Origin: Rhodospirillales bacterium
GTDB lineage: Bacteria; Pseudomonadota; Alphaproteobacteria; Rhodospirillales; Shumkoniaceae
Assembly (NCBI GenBank): GCA_028281785.1
Contig: JANQJG010000174.1
Coordinates: 1-38,834 of the forward strand
Direction of reading: 5' to 3'
DNA length: 38,834 nucleotides
Position numbers and translations under genes: made by a program. Under the pieces are notes generated by a model. The model was not told the origin of the DNA. It worked only from the letters and a program-made list of their open reading frames with translations, and did not search any database. Each line of letters opens with the position of its first letter. Position 1 is the first letter of the stretch. Of the stretch, positions 26,265 to 34,993 are shown one piece after another.

Positions 26265-26510
26265 GTGACAGGCGTCATCTCGACCATTCTCAAGCTCGTT
26301 ATCGCCTGCCTTCTGGTGGGCTGGGCCCTTTCCTTGTTCAACGTCTCGCCCGGGGAGATTCTGCGCAGCCTGCCCACTGCCGCGACGGCGCTTTTCGAGA
26401 GGATGGAGGCGGCGCTGGGATGGGCGGCGCCCTATGTCGTGCTCGGCGCCACAATCGTGCTTCCCATCTGGGGCGCAAGCAAGCTCCTCCGTCTGATCAG
26501 GCGAAGATAG
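26265..26510 (+). CDS. DUF6460-like small membrane protein
   Basis: An 81-residue protein with two hydrophobic helices, near residues 3-20 (STILKLVIACLLVGWALSLF) and 50-72 (WAAPYVVLGATIVLPIWG), joined by an amphipathic segment containing SPGEILRSLP. It resembles the DUF6460 family of small alphaproteobacterial membrane proteins; the function is unknown. The GTG at 26265 follows AAGGGACCGAGG, a clear ribosome site, while the open frame back to 26160 would add a non-family N-terminus. It ends in basic residues (LLRLIRRR). Confidence 0.7.
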   Translation: MTGVISTILKLVIACLLVGWALSLFNVSPGEILRSLPTAATALFERMEAALGWAAPYVVLGATIVLPIWGASKLLRLIRRR

Positions 26511-26534
26511 TCGAAGGCTGCACGCCTCCCCTGA

Positions 26535-27038
26535 CTACTCTGCCGCCTGATCCGAGGACGGTCCCTGATCTTCATACCGTTCCAGGGTATCCTCGACGAC
26601 ATCGAGCACGATACCGGCCTCGGCGAACATCTCTCGGGTCTCTTGCGCGGCGTGATACCGGCGGTAGGCCACGACACGCGTGATCCCGACGCTGATGATC
26701 ATCATGGCGCAGACCCGGCAGGGCTCCATCTTGCAATAGAGGGTCGCGCCCTGTAGCGATATGCCGTGGCGGGCGGCCTGGCAGATGGCATTCTGCTCGG
26801 CATGGATGGTCCGCATACAATGACTGCGGACCTGCCCGTCATCGTCGATCACCTGCTTCATGAGATGCCCCACATCGTCGCAGTGGGGCAGTCCCGGCGG
26901 CGACCCGACATATCCCGTGGCCAGGATCCGATTGTCCCTGACGATCACGCATCCGGAGCGGCCGCGGTCGCAGGTCGCGCGCTTGGCCACCGTCTCCGTG
27001 AGGTCCAGAAAGTACTCGTCCCAGGAAGGTCGAGCCAT
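26535..27038 (-). CDS. dCMP / cytidylate deaminase (ComEB-like)
   Basis: A 167-residue zinc-dependent deaminase that converts dCMP to dUMP for thymidylate synthesis. Zinc ligands and the proton shuttle are in TIHAEQNAI (His79, Glu81) and EPCRVC (Cys107, Cys110). The N-terminal MARPSWDEYF and RILATGYVGSPPGLPHC match the family. The ATG at 27038 gives the canonical start; upstream in-frame ATGs at 27062 and 27137 are less family-like. It converges on the DUF6460 gene and is divergent from the MFS gene. Confidence 0.92.
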   Translation of the reverse strand: MARPSWDEYFLDLTETVAKRATCDRGRSGCVIVRDNRILATGYVGSPPGLPHCDDVGHLMKQVIDDDGQVRSHCMRTIHAEQNAICQAARHGISLQGATLYCKMEPCRVCAMMIISVGITRVVAYRRYHAAQETREMFAEAGIVLDVVEDTLERYEDQGPSSDQAAE

Positions 27039-27241
27039 CGGCTTCGTCCGCCTCCTCTCCATGCTGATCCGACGATCGCGTGAAGCCGGCCGGCACCGGA
27101 AGAGTAGTCGCAAAAGCTCCCCCAGATAAAGCCCCAACCCATCTACCCTTGCGCCGGAACGCCGTCACGGCTCGCGGGGTCAAGGCAGCGGCGGGCGACC
27201 TTCGTAGGCGGAAATGCCGAAACGGCTTATAGTCGTCGGCT

Positions 27242-28456
27242 ATGCAGCGTCCCCGTCCTCACCCGGTCTTTGTTTTTTCCTGTGTCGGACATTTCGTCGA
27301 CCACACCTTCATGCTCATCTACCCGACCGTGGTCCTTGCCCTCGAGACCGAGTTCGGGCTGAGCTATGGCGATCTGCTGACCCTGTCGACACCCGCCTTC
27401 CTCCTCTTCGGCCTGGGCGCCCTACCCGCCGGTTGGCTCAGCGACCGCTGGAGCGCGCGGGGCATGATGGCTGTCATGTTCTTCGGTCTTGGGGCGGCGG
27501 CCATCCTGACGGGACTCGCCACGTCACCGTTGCTGCTCGCCATGGGGCTTTCCGCCATCGGCCTGTTCGCGTCCATCTACCATCCGGTGGGGACCGCCCT
27601 CATCGTCCGCATCGCCCGGCGGCGGGGCCGAGATCTCGGCCTCAACGGGATCTTCGGCGGGCTCGGAATCGCCGCGGGCCCGCTGATCGCCGGGTCGCTG
27701 ACCGCGTGGCTGGGCTGGCGCGCCGCGTTCATCGTCCCCGGCGTTGTGAGTCTGCTGCTGGGCGTCGCCTTCCTCCGATCGGTGAGAGAAATCGCGACGG
27801 CACCGCCCAGCGAACCCGCGAAACGACGGCAACCTCTGCAAAACGGCCACGTTCTGGCTTTCGTGATCGTTGTGCTTGCCTCGATCTGCGTGAGCTTCCT
27901 TTTCAACGCCGTGTCCGTCACCATGCCCAAGGTGTTCGCCGAACGCCTCCCATTACTGGGCGGCGCCGTGATCGGCGCCGGCGGCCTGGTCGCGGCGATC
28001 TTCTTCGTCGGCGCCTTCTTCCAGTATCTCGGCGGCCTGCTCGCCGACCGGTTCGCGATGCGCAAGCTCCTGATCCTCGCTCTCGGCGGCTTGGCGTTGC
28101 TCAACTTCCTCGCCATCGACAGCCGGAACTGGTCGATGCTCGCCATGGCACAAGGCATCGCCGCGTTGATCCTGAGTCTGCAACCGGTCGTCGACAGCCT
28201 CGTCGCCCGGTACGCGCCCGCGGCCTGGCACGGCCGCGCCTATGGCATTCGTTTCCTCGCCTCGATTCTCTTGGGCGTCGCCGCCGTTCCCATCGCCGGA
28301 ATTCTCTACGACCTGACCGGTGATTTCGCGCGCCTTTTCACCGTGCTCTCGGCCGTCGCCATGGCTGGCGTGGTGTTCGCGCTCGGCCTGCCGCGGGAGG
28401 AGACGAGACCGCAAAAACCGACCGGACAAACCAGCCAGCCCACGGATTCTGCTTAA
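27242..28456 (+). CDS. MFS transporter
   Basis: A 404-residue major facilitator protein with about 12 membrane helices. The loop 2-3 motif is GWLSDRWSARGMM and the repeated one in the second half is GGLLADRFAMRK. The N-terminal segment reading CVGHFVDHTFMLIYP resembles transporters of the fosmidomycin-resistance type, but substrate cannot be read from sequence. The ATG at 27242 has a poor ribosome site. The C-terminal tail is hydrophilic. It precedes three smaller same-strand genes. Confidence 0.9.
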   Translation: MQRPRPHPVFVFSCVGHFVDHTFMLIYPTVVLALETEFGLSYGDLLTLSTPAFLLFGLGALPAGWLSDRWSARGMMAVMFFGLGAAAILTGLATSPLLLAMGLSAIGLFASIYHPVGTALIVRIARRRGRDLGLNGIFGGLGIAAGPLIAGSLTAWLGWRAAFIVPGVVSLLLGVAFLRSVREIATAPPSEPAKRRQPLQNGHVLAFVIVVLASICVSFLFNAVSVTMPKVFAERLPLLGGAVIGAGGLVAAIFFVGAFFQYLGGLLADRFAMRKLLILALGGLALLNFLAIDSRNWSMLAMAQGIAALILSLQPVVDSLVARYAPAAWHGRAYGIRFLASILLGVAAVPIAGILYDLTGDFARLFTVLSAVAMAGVVFALGLPREETRPQKPTGQTSQPTDSA

Positions 28457-28511
28457 TCCTTGCGGTTTTCGCGGGTAGACTCGGGGACGGCTACAATCGA
28501 ACGGAGATTCC

Positions 28512-28874
28512 ATGCCCTTCGTCAAACGCAGCGAGACAGGAGCGATCGTCGCCGTCTTCCGCGAGCCTGTACAGGACAGCCTGGAAGAAATCCTTCCCGA
28601 TTCCTCGGAGCTCAGGGACTTCGTAAGGGAAACGCTGCCCGACTTGGCCGGGGAGCAGCGCTGGCTCGAGTCCGACCTCAGCCTCGCCCGGGTTCTCGAG
28701 GACGTGATCGAGGTCCTGATCGCAAAAGGGGTCTTCATGTTCACCGATCTGCCCGACGCGGCCCAAAAAAAGCTTCGGGAACGCCACGGCCTGCGCCGCG
28801 AATACGCCTATGTGGAAAGCCTTTTCAGCCCGGAGGACGAGACCCTTGGGGACAGCGGCGAAAAAATCCTCTGA
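28512..28874 (+). CDS. Conserved small protein, unknown function
   Basis: A 120-residue acidic, mainly helical protein. Its pattern, MPFVKRSETGAIVAV at the start and ARVLEDVIEVLIAKGVFMFTDL in the middle followed by LPDAAQKKLRERHGLR, resembles a family in proteobacteria that is often misnamed tryptophan synthase beta-like. No enzymatic motif is visible. The ATG follows GGAG. It lies 55 bp after the MFS gene and 37 bp before the RraA-family gene, so the three may form one transcript. Confidence 0.75.
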   Translation: MPFVKRSETGAIVAVFREPVQDSLEEILPDSSELRDFVRETLPDLAGEQRWLESDLSLARVLEDVIEVLIAKGVFMFTDLPDAAQKKLRERHGLRREYAYVESLFSPEDETLGDSGEKIL

Positions 28875-28911
28875 CGGTCCTTGGCTCGCGGGGCCACGGA
28901 AAGGATAACGA

Positions 28912-29577
28912 ATGTCGTTTTCGAACTCCGTGATCGCGGCCGCCCGACAGAGTCTATATACAGCGGTTCTCAGCGATGTTCTCGATTCTCTCGGTCACAC
29001 GGAGCAAGCGATGGGACCCGGCCTTCGCCCCCTCGACGAGGCGCTGGTTCTCTGCGGCAGGGCGCGGACCGCGATGTACATGGAAGTCGATCACGTGGCG
29101 AAGGGGGAAAATCCCTACGATCTGGAGATCGCCCTCGTCGATGACCTGAAGCCCGACGATGTCGCCGTCATGGGCTGCGGCGCCTCGTCGAGGATCGCCC
29201 CCTGGGGCGAATTGCTGTCGACGGCCGCCCTCGCGCGCGGCGCCGTCGGATGCGTCACCGATGGTCTGGTGCGCGATATCAAGCGGATTCGCGCGGCCCG
29301 GTTCCCGGTTTTCCATGGCGGTATCGCGCCCCTGGACTCTCGGGGCCGCGGCAAGGTCATGGCCATCGATGTCCCCATTCGCTGCGCCGAGGTACGCGTG
29401 GTACCGGGCGATCTGGTCTTCGGCGATGCCGATGGGGTGATCGCCGTTCCCGCCGCGCTGGCGGAGCGGGCCGTGTCTCTCGCGCTCGAAAAGGTGTCCG
29501 GCGAGAACCTCGTGCGCGAGGAGTTGGCGCGGGGCGACTCCCTTGCCGTGGTCTTCGCCCGCCACGGAATTCTTTAG
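28912..29577 (+). CDS. RraA-family protein (HMG aldolase-like)
   Basis: A 221-residue member of the RraA / 4-hydroxy-4-methyl-2-oxoglutarate aldolase family. The core motif GELLSTAALARGAVGCVTDG followed by LVRDIKRI is clear, with the metal- and substrate-binding Arg-Asp in VRD. VFGDADGVIAVPAALAE is the usual C-terminal element. The family includes true aldolases and RraA, a regulator of RNase E; residues here fit an aldolase or decarboxylase better, but the substrate is unknown. The start follows AAGGATAACGA. Confidence 0.88.
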   Translation: MSFSNSVIAAARQSLYTAVLSDVLDSLGHTEQAMGPGLRPLDEALVLCGRARTAMYMEVDHVAKGENPYDLEIALVDDLKPDDVAVMGCGASSRIAPWGELLSTAALARGAVGCVTDGLVRDIKRIRAARFPVFHGGIAPLDSRGRGKVMAIDVPIRCAEVRVVPGDLVFGDADGVIAVPAALAERAVSLALEKVSGENLVREELARGDSLAVVFARHGIL

Positions 29578-29675
29578 AACCCGCTTGTATCCAAACGTTC
29601 AGGCAATTCGGGGCGCCGGCGGTTGCCTTGGCGGCGAACGGCCCGATTCCGACGACCGGATCTTCGGTGCGATCG

Positions 29676-29722
29676 GTTACGTTATCGTTTCATTATTGAA
29701 ATTTATGAAACGATAACGTAAC
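29676..29722. promoter_or_regulatory. 18-bp-arm palindrome, probable TA operator
   Basis: GTTACGTTATCGTTTCAT (29676-29693) and its exact complement (29705-29722) flank an AT-rich 11-bp spacer. It lies 100 bp upstream of the Xre antitoxin gene. Type II antitoxins of this class bind palindromes to repress their own operon, so this is the likely operator. No T-run follows, so it is not a terminator of the RraA gene. Confidence 0.7.
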
Positions 29723-29822
29723 TTATGATATCCTTTCCAGGAGCTGAAAAATCTTGTCGGTCACCCATGATCGGTACTTTCCGGACATGATTTGCCGCTG
29801 ATGGGATTGCCGAGGTGAAGCG

Positions 29823-30173
29823 ATGAGAACGATTGCCGCGAGTCCGGTTTCCAAGACCATTGACGACCTTCGAGAGCGCGGAGGCCTGACGGGGGTCGAT
29901 GTGGCCAATGTGGCGGATGTTTCAAAGGCGACGGTTTCGCGCTGGGCCACGGGCAAGGCAGCGCCACAGCCCAGGACGCAGCTCGTTCTGTCCGATCTGC
30001 GTTACGTCGTGGACTGCCTGTCGGAGTTCTACACCCCCGAGGAGACCCGTACCTGGCTCTATTCGAGAAACGCTCTCCTGAACGGTGAGCGAGCCATGGA
30101 CCTGATTTACCAGCAGCGCACCGAGGAGGTGCTGACCGCGATCGAGCGGCTTGCCGCTTCGGCCTATCTGTAG
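29823..30173 (+). CDS. Xre/MbcA-type antitoxin, pair 1
   Basis: A 116-residue protein with an Xre-like helix-turn-helix (about 22-50: LTGVDVANVADVSKATVSRW) and a C-terminal toxin-binding region of the MbcA/ParS/Xre (DUF2384) type (EFYTPEETRTWLYSRNALL). It should bind and neutralise the RES protein encoded 4 bp downstream and repress the operon through the palindrome at 29676-29722. The ATG at 29823 follows a GAGGTGAAGCG stretch. Confidence 0.85.
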   Translation: MRTIAASPVSKTIDDLRERGGLTGVDVANVADVSKATVSRWATGKAAPQPRTQLVLSDLRYVVDCLSEFYTPEETRTWLYSRNALLNGERAMDLIYQQRTEEVLTAIERLAASAYL

Positions 30174-30177
30174 GTCC

Positions 30178-30750
30178 GTGGAAAAAACCGGCCGACTCCA
30201 CGATCGCGATCTCCTGGACGCCCTTGAGGCGCTGCCCGTCGAGCCGTTCAGCGGTGTCGTATGGCGAACGACATTTGCGTCCCGCGATCCGCTGGTCGGA
30301 AGCACGGCCGGCGGGCGGTGGCACCCCGAGGGGTCGTTCGAGGCCCTTTACACCAGCCTCGAAGAGGACGGCGCGCTGGCGGAGATCTATTTCCATCTGT
30401 CGCGGGCGCCCGTGTTCACTTCGGTGCCCATGCGGATCAATCGGTTGAACGCCGTCACCCGCAGGACGCTGAACCTGCCGGACTGGGGTGCCTTGGGATC
30501 TTTGGGAGTCGACGAGGCGAAGTACCGATCCATCGTTCAGCCCCGCGCGCAGGAAATCGGCGCCGCCGCCCGTTTTCTTGAGTGCGATGGCCTGCTGGTG
30601 CCGAGCGCACGCTGGCCCTGCCCGAACCTCGTTTTGTTTCTCGATCGCCTCGATCCCGACGAGGCCCTGTCCCTGCTCGACTCGCGGGACGTGAACTGGC
30701 CAGCCTGGAAGAAACAGCGCGCCCGAATGGTCGAGTTTGGCGAGACCTGA
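30178..30750 (+). CDS. RES-domain toxin, pair 1
   Basis: A 190-residue RES-domain protein. The name-giving residues are visible: Arg in VVWRTTFA, Glu in GALAEIYFH and Ser in LVPSARWP. Characterised RES toxins degrade NAD+ (NAD+ phosphorylase or glycohydrolase activity), which halts growth. The likely start is GTG at 30178, 4 bp after the antitoxin stop; the frame is open further upstream but that part overlaps the antitoxin. It converges on trkH with an 8-bp gap. Confidence 0.85.
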   Translation: MEKTGRLHDRDLLDALEALPVEPFSGVVWRTTFASRDPLVGSTAGGRWHPEGSFEALYTSLEEDGALAEIYFHLSRAPVFTSVPMRINRLNAVTRRTLNLPDWGALGSLGVDEAKYRSIVQPRAQEIGAAARFLECDGLLVPSARWPCPNLVLFLDRLDPDEALSLLDSRDVNWPAWKKQRARMVEFGET

Positions 30751-30758
30751 GGTGCTGC

Positions 30759-32207
30759 CTACCCCCTCCAGAAAGCCCGGCTGAACAGGATGATCACGGT
30801 GAAAAGCTCGAGCCGCCCGATCAGCATGCCGCCGGCCAACAGCCATTTAGCGGCGTCCGGGAGTGGCTTGAAGTTGCCCGCCGGGCCGATGATCTCGCCC
30901 AGCGCCGGGCCGACATTGCAGATCGCCGTCGCCGCGCCGGAGATGGCGGTCAGATAGTCGAGTCCGAGCATGCCGAGAGCGATGGCCAGCAGCCCGAAGC
31001 ACAGAATGAACATGAAGAAGAAACCGAGGACGGAGTTGATCACGTCATCAGGAATCGGCCGGCGGTTGTAGTAGGGGATGAACACCCCATGCGGCTGGAA
31101 CAGGTGGTGGATCTGGGTACGCGCGGCCGCGTACAGAACCTGAAACCGGAACACCTTGATCCCGCAGGTGGTCGATCCCGCGCAGCCGCCGATGAACATG
31201 ATGAAGAAGAACAGCGGCACCGCGTAATCGCCCCAGCGGTAGAAATCGGAGGTCGCGTAGCCCGTGCCGGTGAGGATCGAGATCAGATTGAAGGATGCGT
31301 AACGCAGTGCTTGAACCGGGTTGAGACCGTTATGCAGCCATAGCCACATCGTTCCGATGACGACGAGGGCGGCGACGATGGCGAGAAAGGCCCGCACCTG
31401 GCTGTCCCGCCACAACGCCCCGCGATCCCCGGCCACCATCCGCAAGTACAGCACGAAGGGCATGCCGCCGACGATCATGCCCAAAATCGCGATGGCGTCG
31501 ATCAGGGCGCTGTCGAAATGCCCGATCGAGCCGTCGGACGTCGAAAACCCTCCCGTGGCGATGGTCGTCATGGCATGCGATGTCGCCTCCATCGGCGTCA
31601 TGCCGGCCGCCCAGTAGGCAAAGGACCATAGGCCGACCAGGGCAAAGTAGATGACAGCCGTGTATCCGGCGACCTGGGCCGAACGCGGCAACGCCTTTTC
31701 GGACTTGTCGGAGGACTCCATGCGGAAGAGCTGCATGCCGCCGACCCGCAGCATAGGCAGAACCGCGATGGCCATCACCACGATACCGATACCGCCCAGA
31801 CATTGAAGGATGGCCCGCCAAAGGAGGAGGCCGGGCGGGGCCTCGTCGAGTCCGACGATCACGGTCGACCCCGTGGTGGTCAGTCCGGACATGGCCTCGA
31901 AGAAGGCGTCGGTATAGCTCAGATCGAGTTCCGAGAAGGCCAGGGGCAGAGCGGCGAACAAAGCCAGGGCGACCCAGCTCGCGGTTGTCATCAGGAAGGC
32001 CTGGCGTACCGACAACCGGGCGATGGGCGTCCGGTTCATGAGCGCCAGCGCGACGCCGATGAAGAGAGTCAGCGCGGCGGAGACGGCGAAAACCTGCCAG
32101 TCGGGATGGCCGAGATACAGATCGACGACGGCTGGGATGCACATCCCAACCGCCAAGGTCGTCAGAAGGACACCGACGATCCAGAATACGGGGCGGAAAT
32201 CGATCAC
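30759..32207 (-). CDS. trkH: Trk-type potassium uptake protein
   Basis: A 482-residue membrane protein of the TrkH/TrkG family, the K+-translocating subunit that works with the NAD-binding TrkA (not in the window). The four pore repeats show selectivity-loop segments AMSGLTTTGSTV, AMTTIATGGFST, ILTGTGYATSDF and ATAICNVGPALG, and FIGGCAGSTTCGIKVFR is the conserved segment before the fourth repeat. The start is GTG at 32207. The length is typical. Confidence 0.96.
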   Translation of the reverse strand: MIDFRPVFWIVGVLLTTLAVGMCIPAVVDLYLGHPDWQVFAVSAALTLFIGVALALMNRTPIARLSVRQAFLMTTASWVALALFAALPLAFSELDLSYTDAFFEAMSGLTTTGSTVIVGLDEAPPGLLLWRAILQCLGGIGIVVMAIAVLPMLRVGGMQLFRMESSDKSEKALPRSAQVAGYTAVIYFALVGLWSFAYWAAGMTPMEATSHAMTTIATGGFSTSDGSIGHFDSALIDAIAILGMIVGGMPFVLYLRMVAGDRGALWRDSQVRAFLAIVAALVVIGTMWLWLHNGLNPVQALRYASFNLISILTGTGYATSDFYRWGDYAVPLFFFIMFIGGCAGSTTCGIKVFRFQVLYAAARTQIHHLFQPHGVFIPYYNRRPIPDDVINSVLGFFFMFILCFGLLAIALGMLGLDYLTAISGAATAICNVGPALGEIIGPAGNFKPLPDAAKWLLAGGMLIGRLELFTVIILFSRAFWRG

Positions 32208-32334
32208 GGCGGGCGGGAACCTGGGTCCCCCTCGTTGAGACTATATCCCTGGTAACCGCGTCCGACGGACTTGGTCAAGGGAGGAAAACCCTTTTGGAAG
32301 AAGTCAGGCGCGCATCCGCCCGTGGTGACCATGA

Positions 32335-32994
32335 CTAGAGATGATTGACCTCGCGGCCGGCCGGAGCCCCGATCATGGCCAGAAACTCGCGTCGGGTCGA
32401 TGGATTATCGCGAAAGGCGCCGAGCATGCGGCTGGTCACCATGACCACGCCGGACTTGTGCACGCCCCGCGTCGTCATGCATTGATGGGCCGCCTCGATG
32501 ACCACGGCCACCCCCTTCGGCTGTAGGATGTCGTCGATCGAGTTGGCAATCTGCGCCGTCATTTTCTCCTGTATCTGCAAGCGCTTTGCATAGGCCTCGA
32601 CGAGCCGCGCGAGCTTACTGATGCCGACAACCCGGCGATCCGGCAGATAGGCGACATGGGCCTTGCCGATAATCGGGGCGAGATGATGCTCACAAAAGGA
32701 TTCGAAACGAATATCCCGGAGCAGCACCATTTCGTCATAGCCATCCGTCTCCTCGAAGGTTCGCTTGAGGATGTCATCGGGGTCGGCGATGTAGCCTTCG
32801 AACCATTCCTCATAGGCCGCGACGACGCGGGCCGGCGTGTCAAGCAGCCCTTCCCGACTCGGGTCGTCCCCAGCCCACCGAATGAGCGTGCGCACGGCGT
32901 CCTCCGCCTCCGCCCGGGTCGGCCGGGAAGCGTCGTCCTGTGCGAAACTCTTGTCCACCAGTGTCGTTCCGTCGGGTTTACCGATTTGACGCAT
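32335..32994 (-). CDS. folE: GTP cyclohydrolase I
   Basis: A 219-residue zinc enzyme that opens the ring of GTP to form dihydroneopterin triphosphate, the first step of folate synthesis. Key segments are [18 protein letters not shown] with Cys and His ligands, [20 protein letters not shown] and [13 protein letters not shown] with the third ligand Cys. The ATG at 32994 has a strong GGAGCGGGAG site; an in-frame start at 33021 is less likely. The N-terminal 25 residues are variable and acidic. Confidence 0.96.
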   Translation of the reverse strand: MRQIGKPDGTTLVDKSFAQDDASRPTRAEAEDAVRTLIRWAGDDPSREGLLDTPARVVAAYEEWFEGYIADPDDILKRTFEETDGYDEMVLLRDIRFESFCEHHLAPIIGKAHVAYLPDRRVVGISKLARLVEAYAKRLQIQEKMTAQIANSIDDILQPKGVAVVIEAAHQCMTTRGVHKSGVVMVTSRMLGAFRDNPSTRREFLAMIGAPAGREVNHL

Positions 32995-33048
32995 GTCTCC
33001 CGCTCCTCGGGTCTCGCCCATTCGATCCGGGCCAAGAGGGCCGGCACT

Positions 33049-33080
33049 CTAGAGCATGATTGGACCAAATGGAATTCGGT
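33049..33080. repeat. REP-like element (CTAGAGCATGATTGGACC type)
   Basis: CTCTAGAGCATGATTGG and ACCAAATGGAATTCGG match, in opposite orientation, the segment at 35037-35071 with few changes. Such CTAGAGC-bounded repeats are common between alphaproteobacterial genes. The opposite arm here is degenerate; it may extend to TAGAGC near 33126-33131. Confidence 0.55.
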
Positions 33081-33149
33081 CTGCGATACCGTTCGATCAT
33101 GTGAATCTGGTCTGGTTCATTGAGGTAGAGCGGGCATCCCCAAACAAAG

Positions 33150-33542
33150 CTAGTGCAAAGAAACGTCCCGGTGTGGGCTGTCCAGCGAAAAAGCAGGGAT
33201 CCGGATATCGAAAGAATCTCCGGCCTCGCCGATCATGCCATAGGTCCCGACCATGAAGCCTGACGGCGTCCGCAGGGGGGCGCCGCTGGTGTACTCGAAC
33301 GTCTGTCCGGGATAGAGGACCGGCTGTTCGCCCACCACGCCGTCGCCTCGAACTTCCTGCACATGCCCATTGGAGTCGATGATTCGCCAATATCGGGTCA
33401 GCAGTTGAACGGTCTCCGCGCCATTGTTCTCGATGGAGATGTGATACGCCCACACGAACCGGGCATCCTCGGGCGAAGACTGATCATCGAGAAAGGTCGG
33501 CTGAACCGTGACCGAGATGTCACGTGTCGTTTCGGTGTACAT
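33150..33542 (-). CDS. apaG: ApaG protein
   Basis: A 130-residue protein of the ApaG family, a fibronectin-III-like beta sandwich. Family landmarks are VWAYHISIENNGAETVQLLTR, the YWRIIDSNGHVQEVRGDGVVG segment and QPVLYPGQTFEYTSGAPL, then GFMVGTYGM. Mutants in enteric bacteria affect cobalt resistance and dinucleotide polyphosphate levels, but the biochemical role is not settled. The ATG at 33542 gives the typical start (MYTETTRDI). Confidence 0.95.
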   Translation of the reverse strand: MYTETTRDISVTVQPTFLDDQSSPEDARFVWAYHISIENNGAETVQLLTRYWRIIDSNGHVQEVRGDGVVGEQPVLYPGQTFEYTSGAPLRTPSGFMVGTYGMIGEAGDSFDIRIPAFSLDSPHRDVSLH

Positions 33543-33681
33543 CGAAGCCCCATCCTTGCATCCAGGCCGCGTGCCGGTTGCGCGGACCGTCCCCGAACAA
33601 GCCGGGCACGTTCCGTGTTGGGGGTAGATTTAGGGCTTGCCGCGGGGATGTCTAGACTGGCTCGCGAGCCGTTGATCCAAG

Positions 33682-33723
33682 AAAAATGGGGCGAAGCCGG
33701 GATTGAACCGCCGACTCCGCCCC
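33682..33723 (-). terminator. Intrinsic terminator of the OmpA-like lipoprotein gene
   Basis: Read on the minus strand, GGGGCGGAGTCGG pairs with CCGGCTTCGCCCC over 13 bp, with a 10-nt loop, followed by ATTTTTC. Two of the pairs are G-U and exist only in minus-strand RNA; on the plus strand they are A-C mismatches. The loop region GGTTCAATCCCGGC imitates a tRNA T-arm, but no tRNA body is present. It lies 47 bp beyond the stop at 33770. Confidence 0.8.
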
Positions 33724-33769
33724 AGGCGCAGGGAGGAACACGTCTCAGGGAGGACGCATTCGAGGAAGC

Positions 33770-34678
33770 TCACAAAGTGGAAGACGGCTCCATTACGATC
33801 TCGACACGCCGGTTCCTCGGCTCCCGGACTCCGTCGGACGTCTCCACCATCGGTTGGGACTCGCCACGGGCGCTGAGATCTATGAGATCCGCCGGCACGC
33901 CGCGGGCTACCAGGGCATCGCCAAAGGCCCGGGCCCGGCGAAGGGACAGCGTCTCGTTGTAGCTGTCGGGCCCCGCGCGATCGGCATGGCCTTGGATAGC
34001 GATGAGGACGTTCTGTCCCCCGTGCACAGCCTCGGCGATTTCTCCTGCGACATCCGCCGCCGCCGGCGTGATCTCGGCACTGTCGAACGTGAAGAACACG
34101 ATGAAGGATTGCGGCTCGGTAGGAGACCGCGCCTCGAAGGCGGCCACCATCCGGTCCGACCCGGCAAAGGACGCCGCTTGCGCCAGTTCGGCCTCAATCT
34201 CCTCGATTGCGGCGTAGTAGCCGTCCCGGCAACGGGCGATATGTTCGGTCTGCCAGTTCTCCTCCTGCTGCTCGATCCAGCAATCGAAACGGACCTGAGC
34301 GATAGCTGCCGTTTCTGGCCGGCTCTCCCCGGCCCCCTGGCTCAAGGCCTCGATCAGGCGCGCGCGCGCCGCCGTCAACTCTCCAATATGCTCCTTTGGA
34401 AGTCGCCATTCGCCCAACTCCTCCGGCGGCGTCTCGGCACCACGCCCCGCCCGTATCGCCTTGTTCCCGAAATGGGCGGCGTCCGGCCAATCCAGCATCT
34501 CGTCGGTCTCGAAAAGAGCGAAGGTCTTGTATTCGCGGGCAAGTTCAGCCTGAAAACCGGTCCCTTCGCTCTCGAATGCGCGCAGCCCCTCGTAATCGAA
34601 TGTCGCGCCACAACCGGACAAAACGACCGCCACCGCGCCCGTGGCCGTAACCCATAGACTAAGAAATGATTTGCTCAT
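33770..34678 (-). CDS. OmpA-family lipoprotein
   Basis: A 302-residue outer-membrane lipoprotein. The signal peptide ends in the lipobox LSGC (20-23). A middle helical region of about 170 residues is not recognised, and the last ~110 residues form an OmpA/Pal-like peptidoglycan-binding domain, with FIVFFTFDSAEITPAAADV, IQGHADRAGPDSYNETLSLRR and PRNRRVEIVME. Such proteins tie the outer membrane to the cell wall. The ATG at 34678 has a strong GGAGGTG site; a GTG three codons upstream is less likely. A terminator follows. Confidence 0.9.
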   Translation of the reverse strand: MSKSFLSLWVTATGAVAVVLSGCGATFDYEGLRAFESEGTGFQAELAREYKTFALFETDEMLDWPDAAHFGNKAIRAGRGAETPPEELGEWRLPKEHIGELTAARARLIEALSQGAGESRPETAAIAQVRFDCWIEQQEENWQTEHIARCRDGYYAAIEEIEAELAQAASFAGSDRMVAAFEARSPTEPQSFIVFFTFDSAEITPAAADVAGEIAEAVHGGQNVLIAIQGHADRAGPDSYNETLSLRRARAFGDALVARGVPADLIDLSARGESQPMVETSDGVREPRNRRVEIVMEPSSTL

Positions 34679-34874
34679 CGCGGACACCTCCGCTTCTTTT
34701 TAGCTCGCGGCCGGGGGTCGTTCCGCTGCATGCTTCTTCGCCCCCAAAACCTGACATTCGGGACGCTAATCCGGAATTGCGGCGCTTCGGTGTCGCTTTA
34801 AGGCAGAATATGGACGATTTAGCGGAGCTTTTTTGGCAGCCGGAGCCGGGCCCGGAGGGGCTGAGCCGTGACTC

Positions 34875-34904
34875 TTGAACGAAGCCGGGCGCAGACGATA
34901 GAAT
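34875..34904 (+). promoter_or_regulatory. Promoter of tRNA-Gly
   Basis: TTGAAC (34875-34880) and TAGAAT (34899-34904) with an 18-bp spacer form a good sigma-70-type promoter. Transcription would begin near 34911, about 9 bp before the mature tRNA. Confidence 0.6.
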
Positions 34905-34919
34905 GCCGACAGCCCCAGG

Positions 34920-34993
34920 GCGGGTGTAGTTCAATGGCAGAACATCAGCTTCCCAAGCTGAATACGGGGGTTCGATTCCCCTCACCCGCTCCA
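34920..34993 (+). tRNA. tRNA-Gly (anticodon CCC)
   Basis: The gene folds as a full cloverleaf: acceptor GCGGGTG with CACCCGC, D-arm with TTCAATGGCAGA, anticodon stem TCAGC/GCTGA around the loop TTCCCAA (anticodon CCC), and T-arm GGGGGTTCGATTCCCCT. The discriminator T and CCA are encoded. A T-run follows at once (CCATTTTCCCC), a probable terminator. Confidence 0.97.

Noticed and set aside
28512..28874. Tryptophan synthase beta subunit
   Set aside because: The name is attached to some relatives, but the 120 residues have no PLP-binding motif and are far too short.
33682..33723. Possible tRNA or tmRNA fragment
   Set aside because: Only a T-arm-like piece is present; no matching acceptor, D or anticodon arm lies upstream on the minus strand, and the terminator explanation is sufficient.
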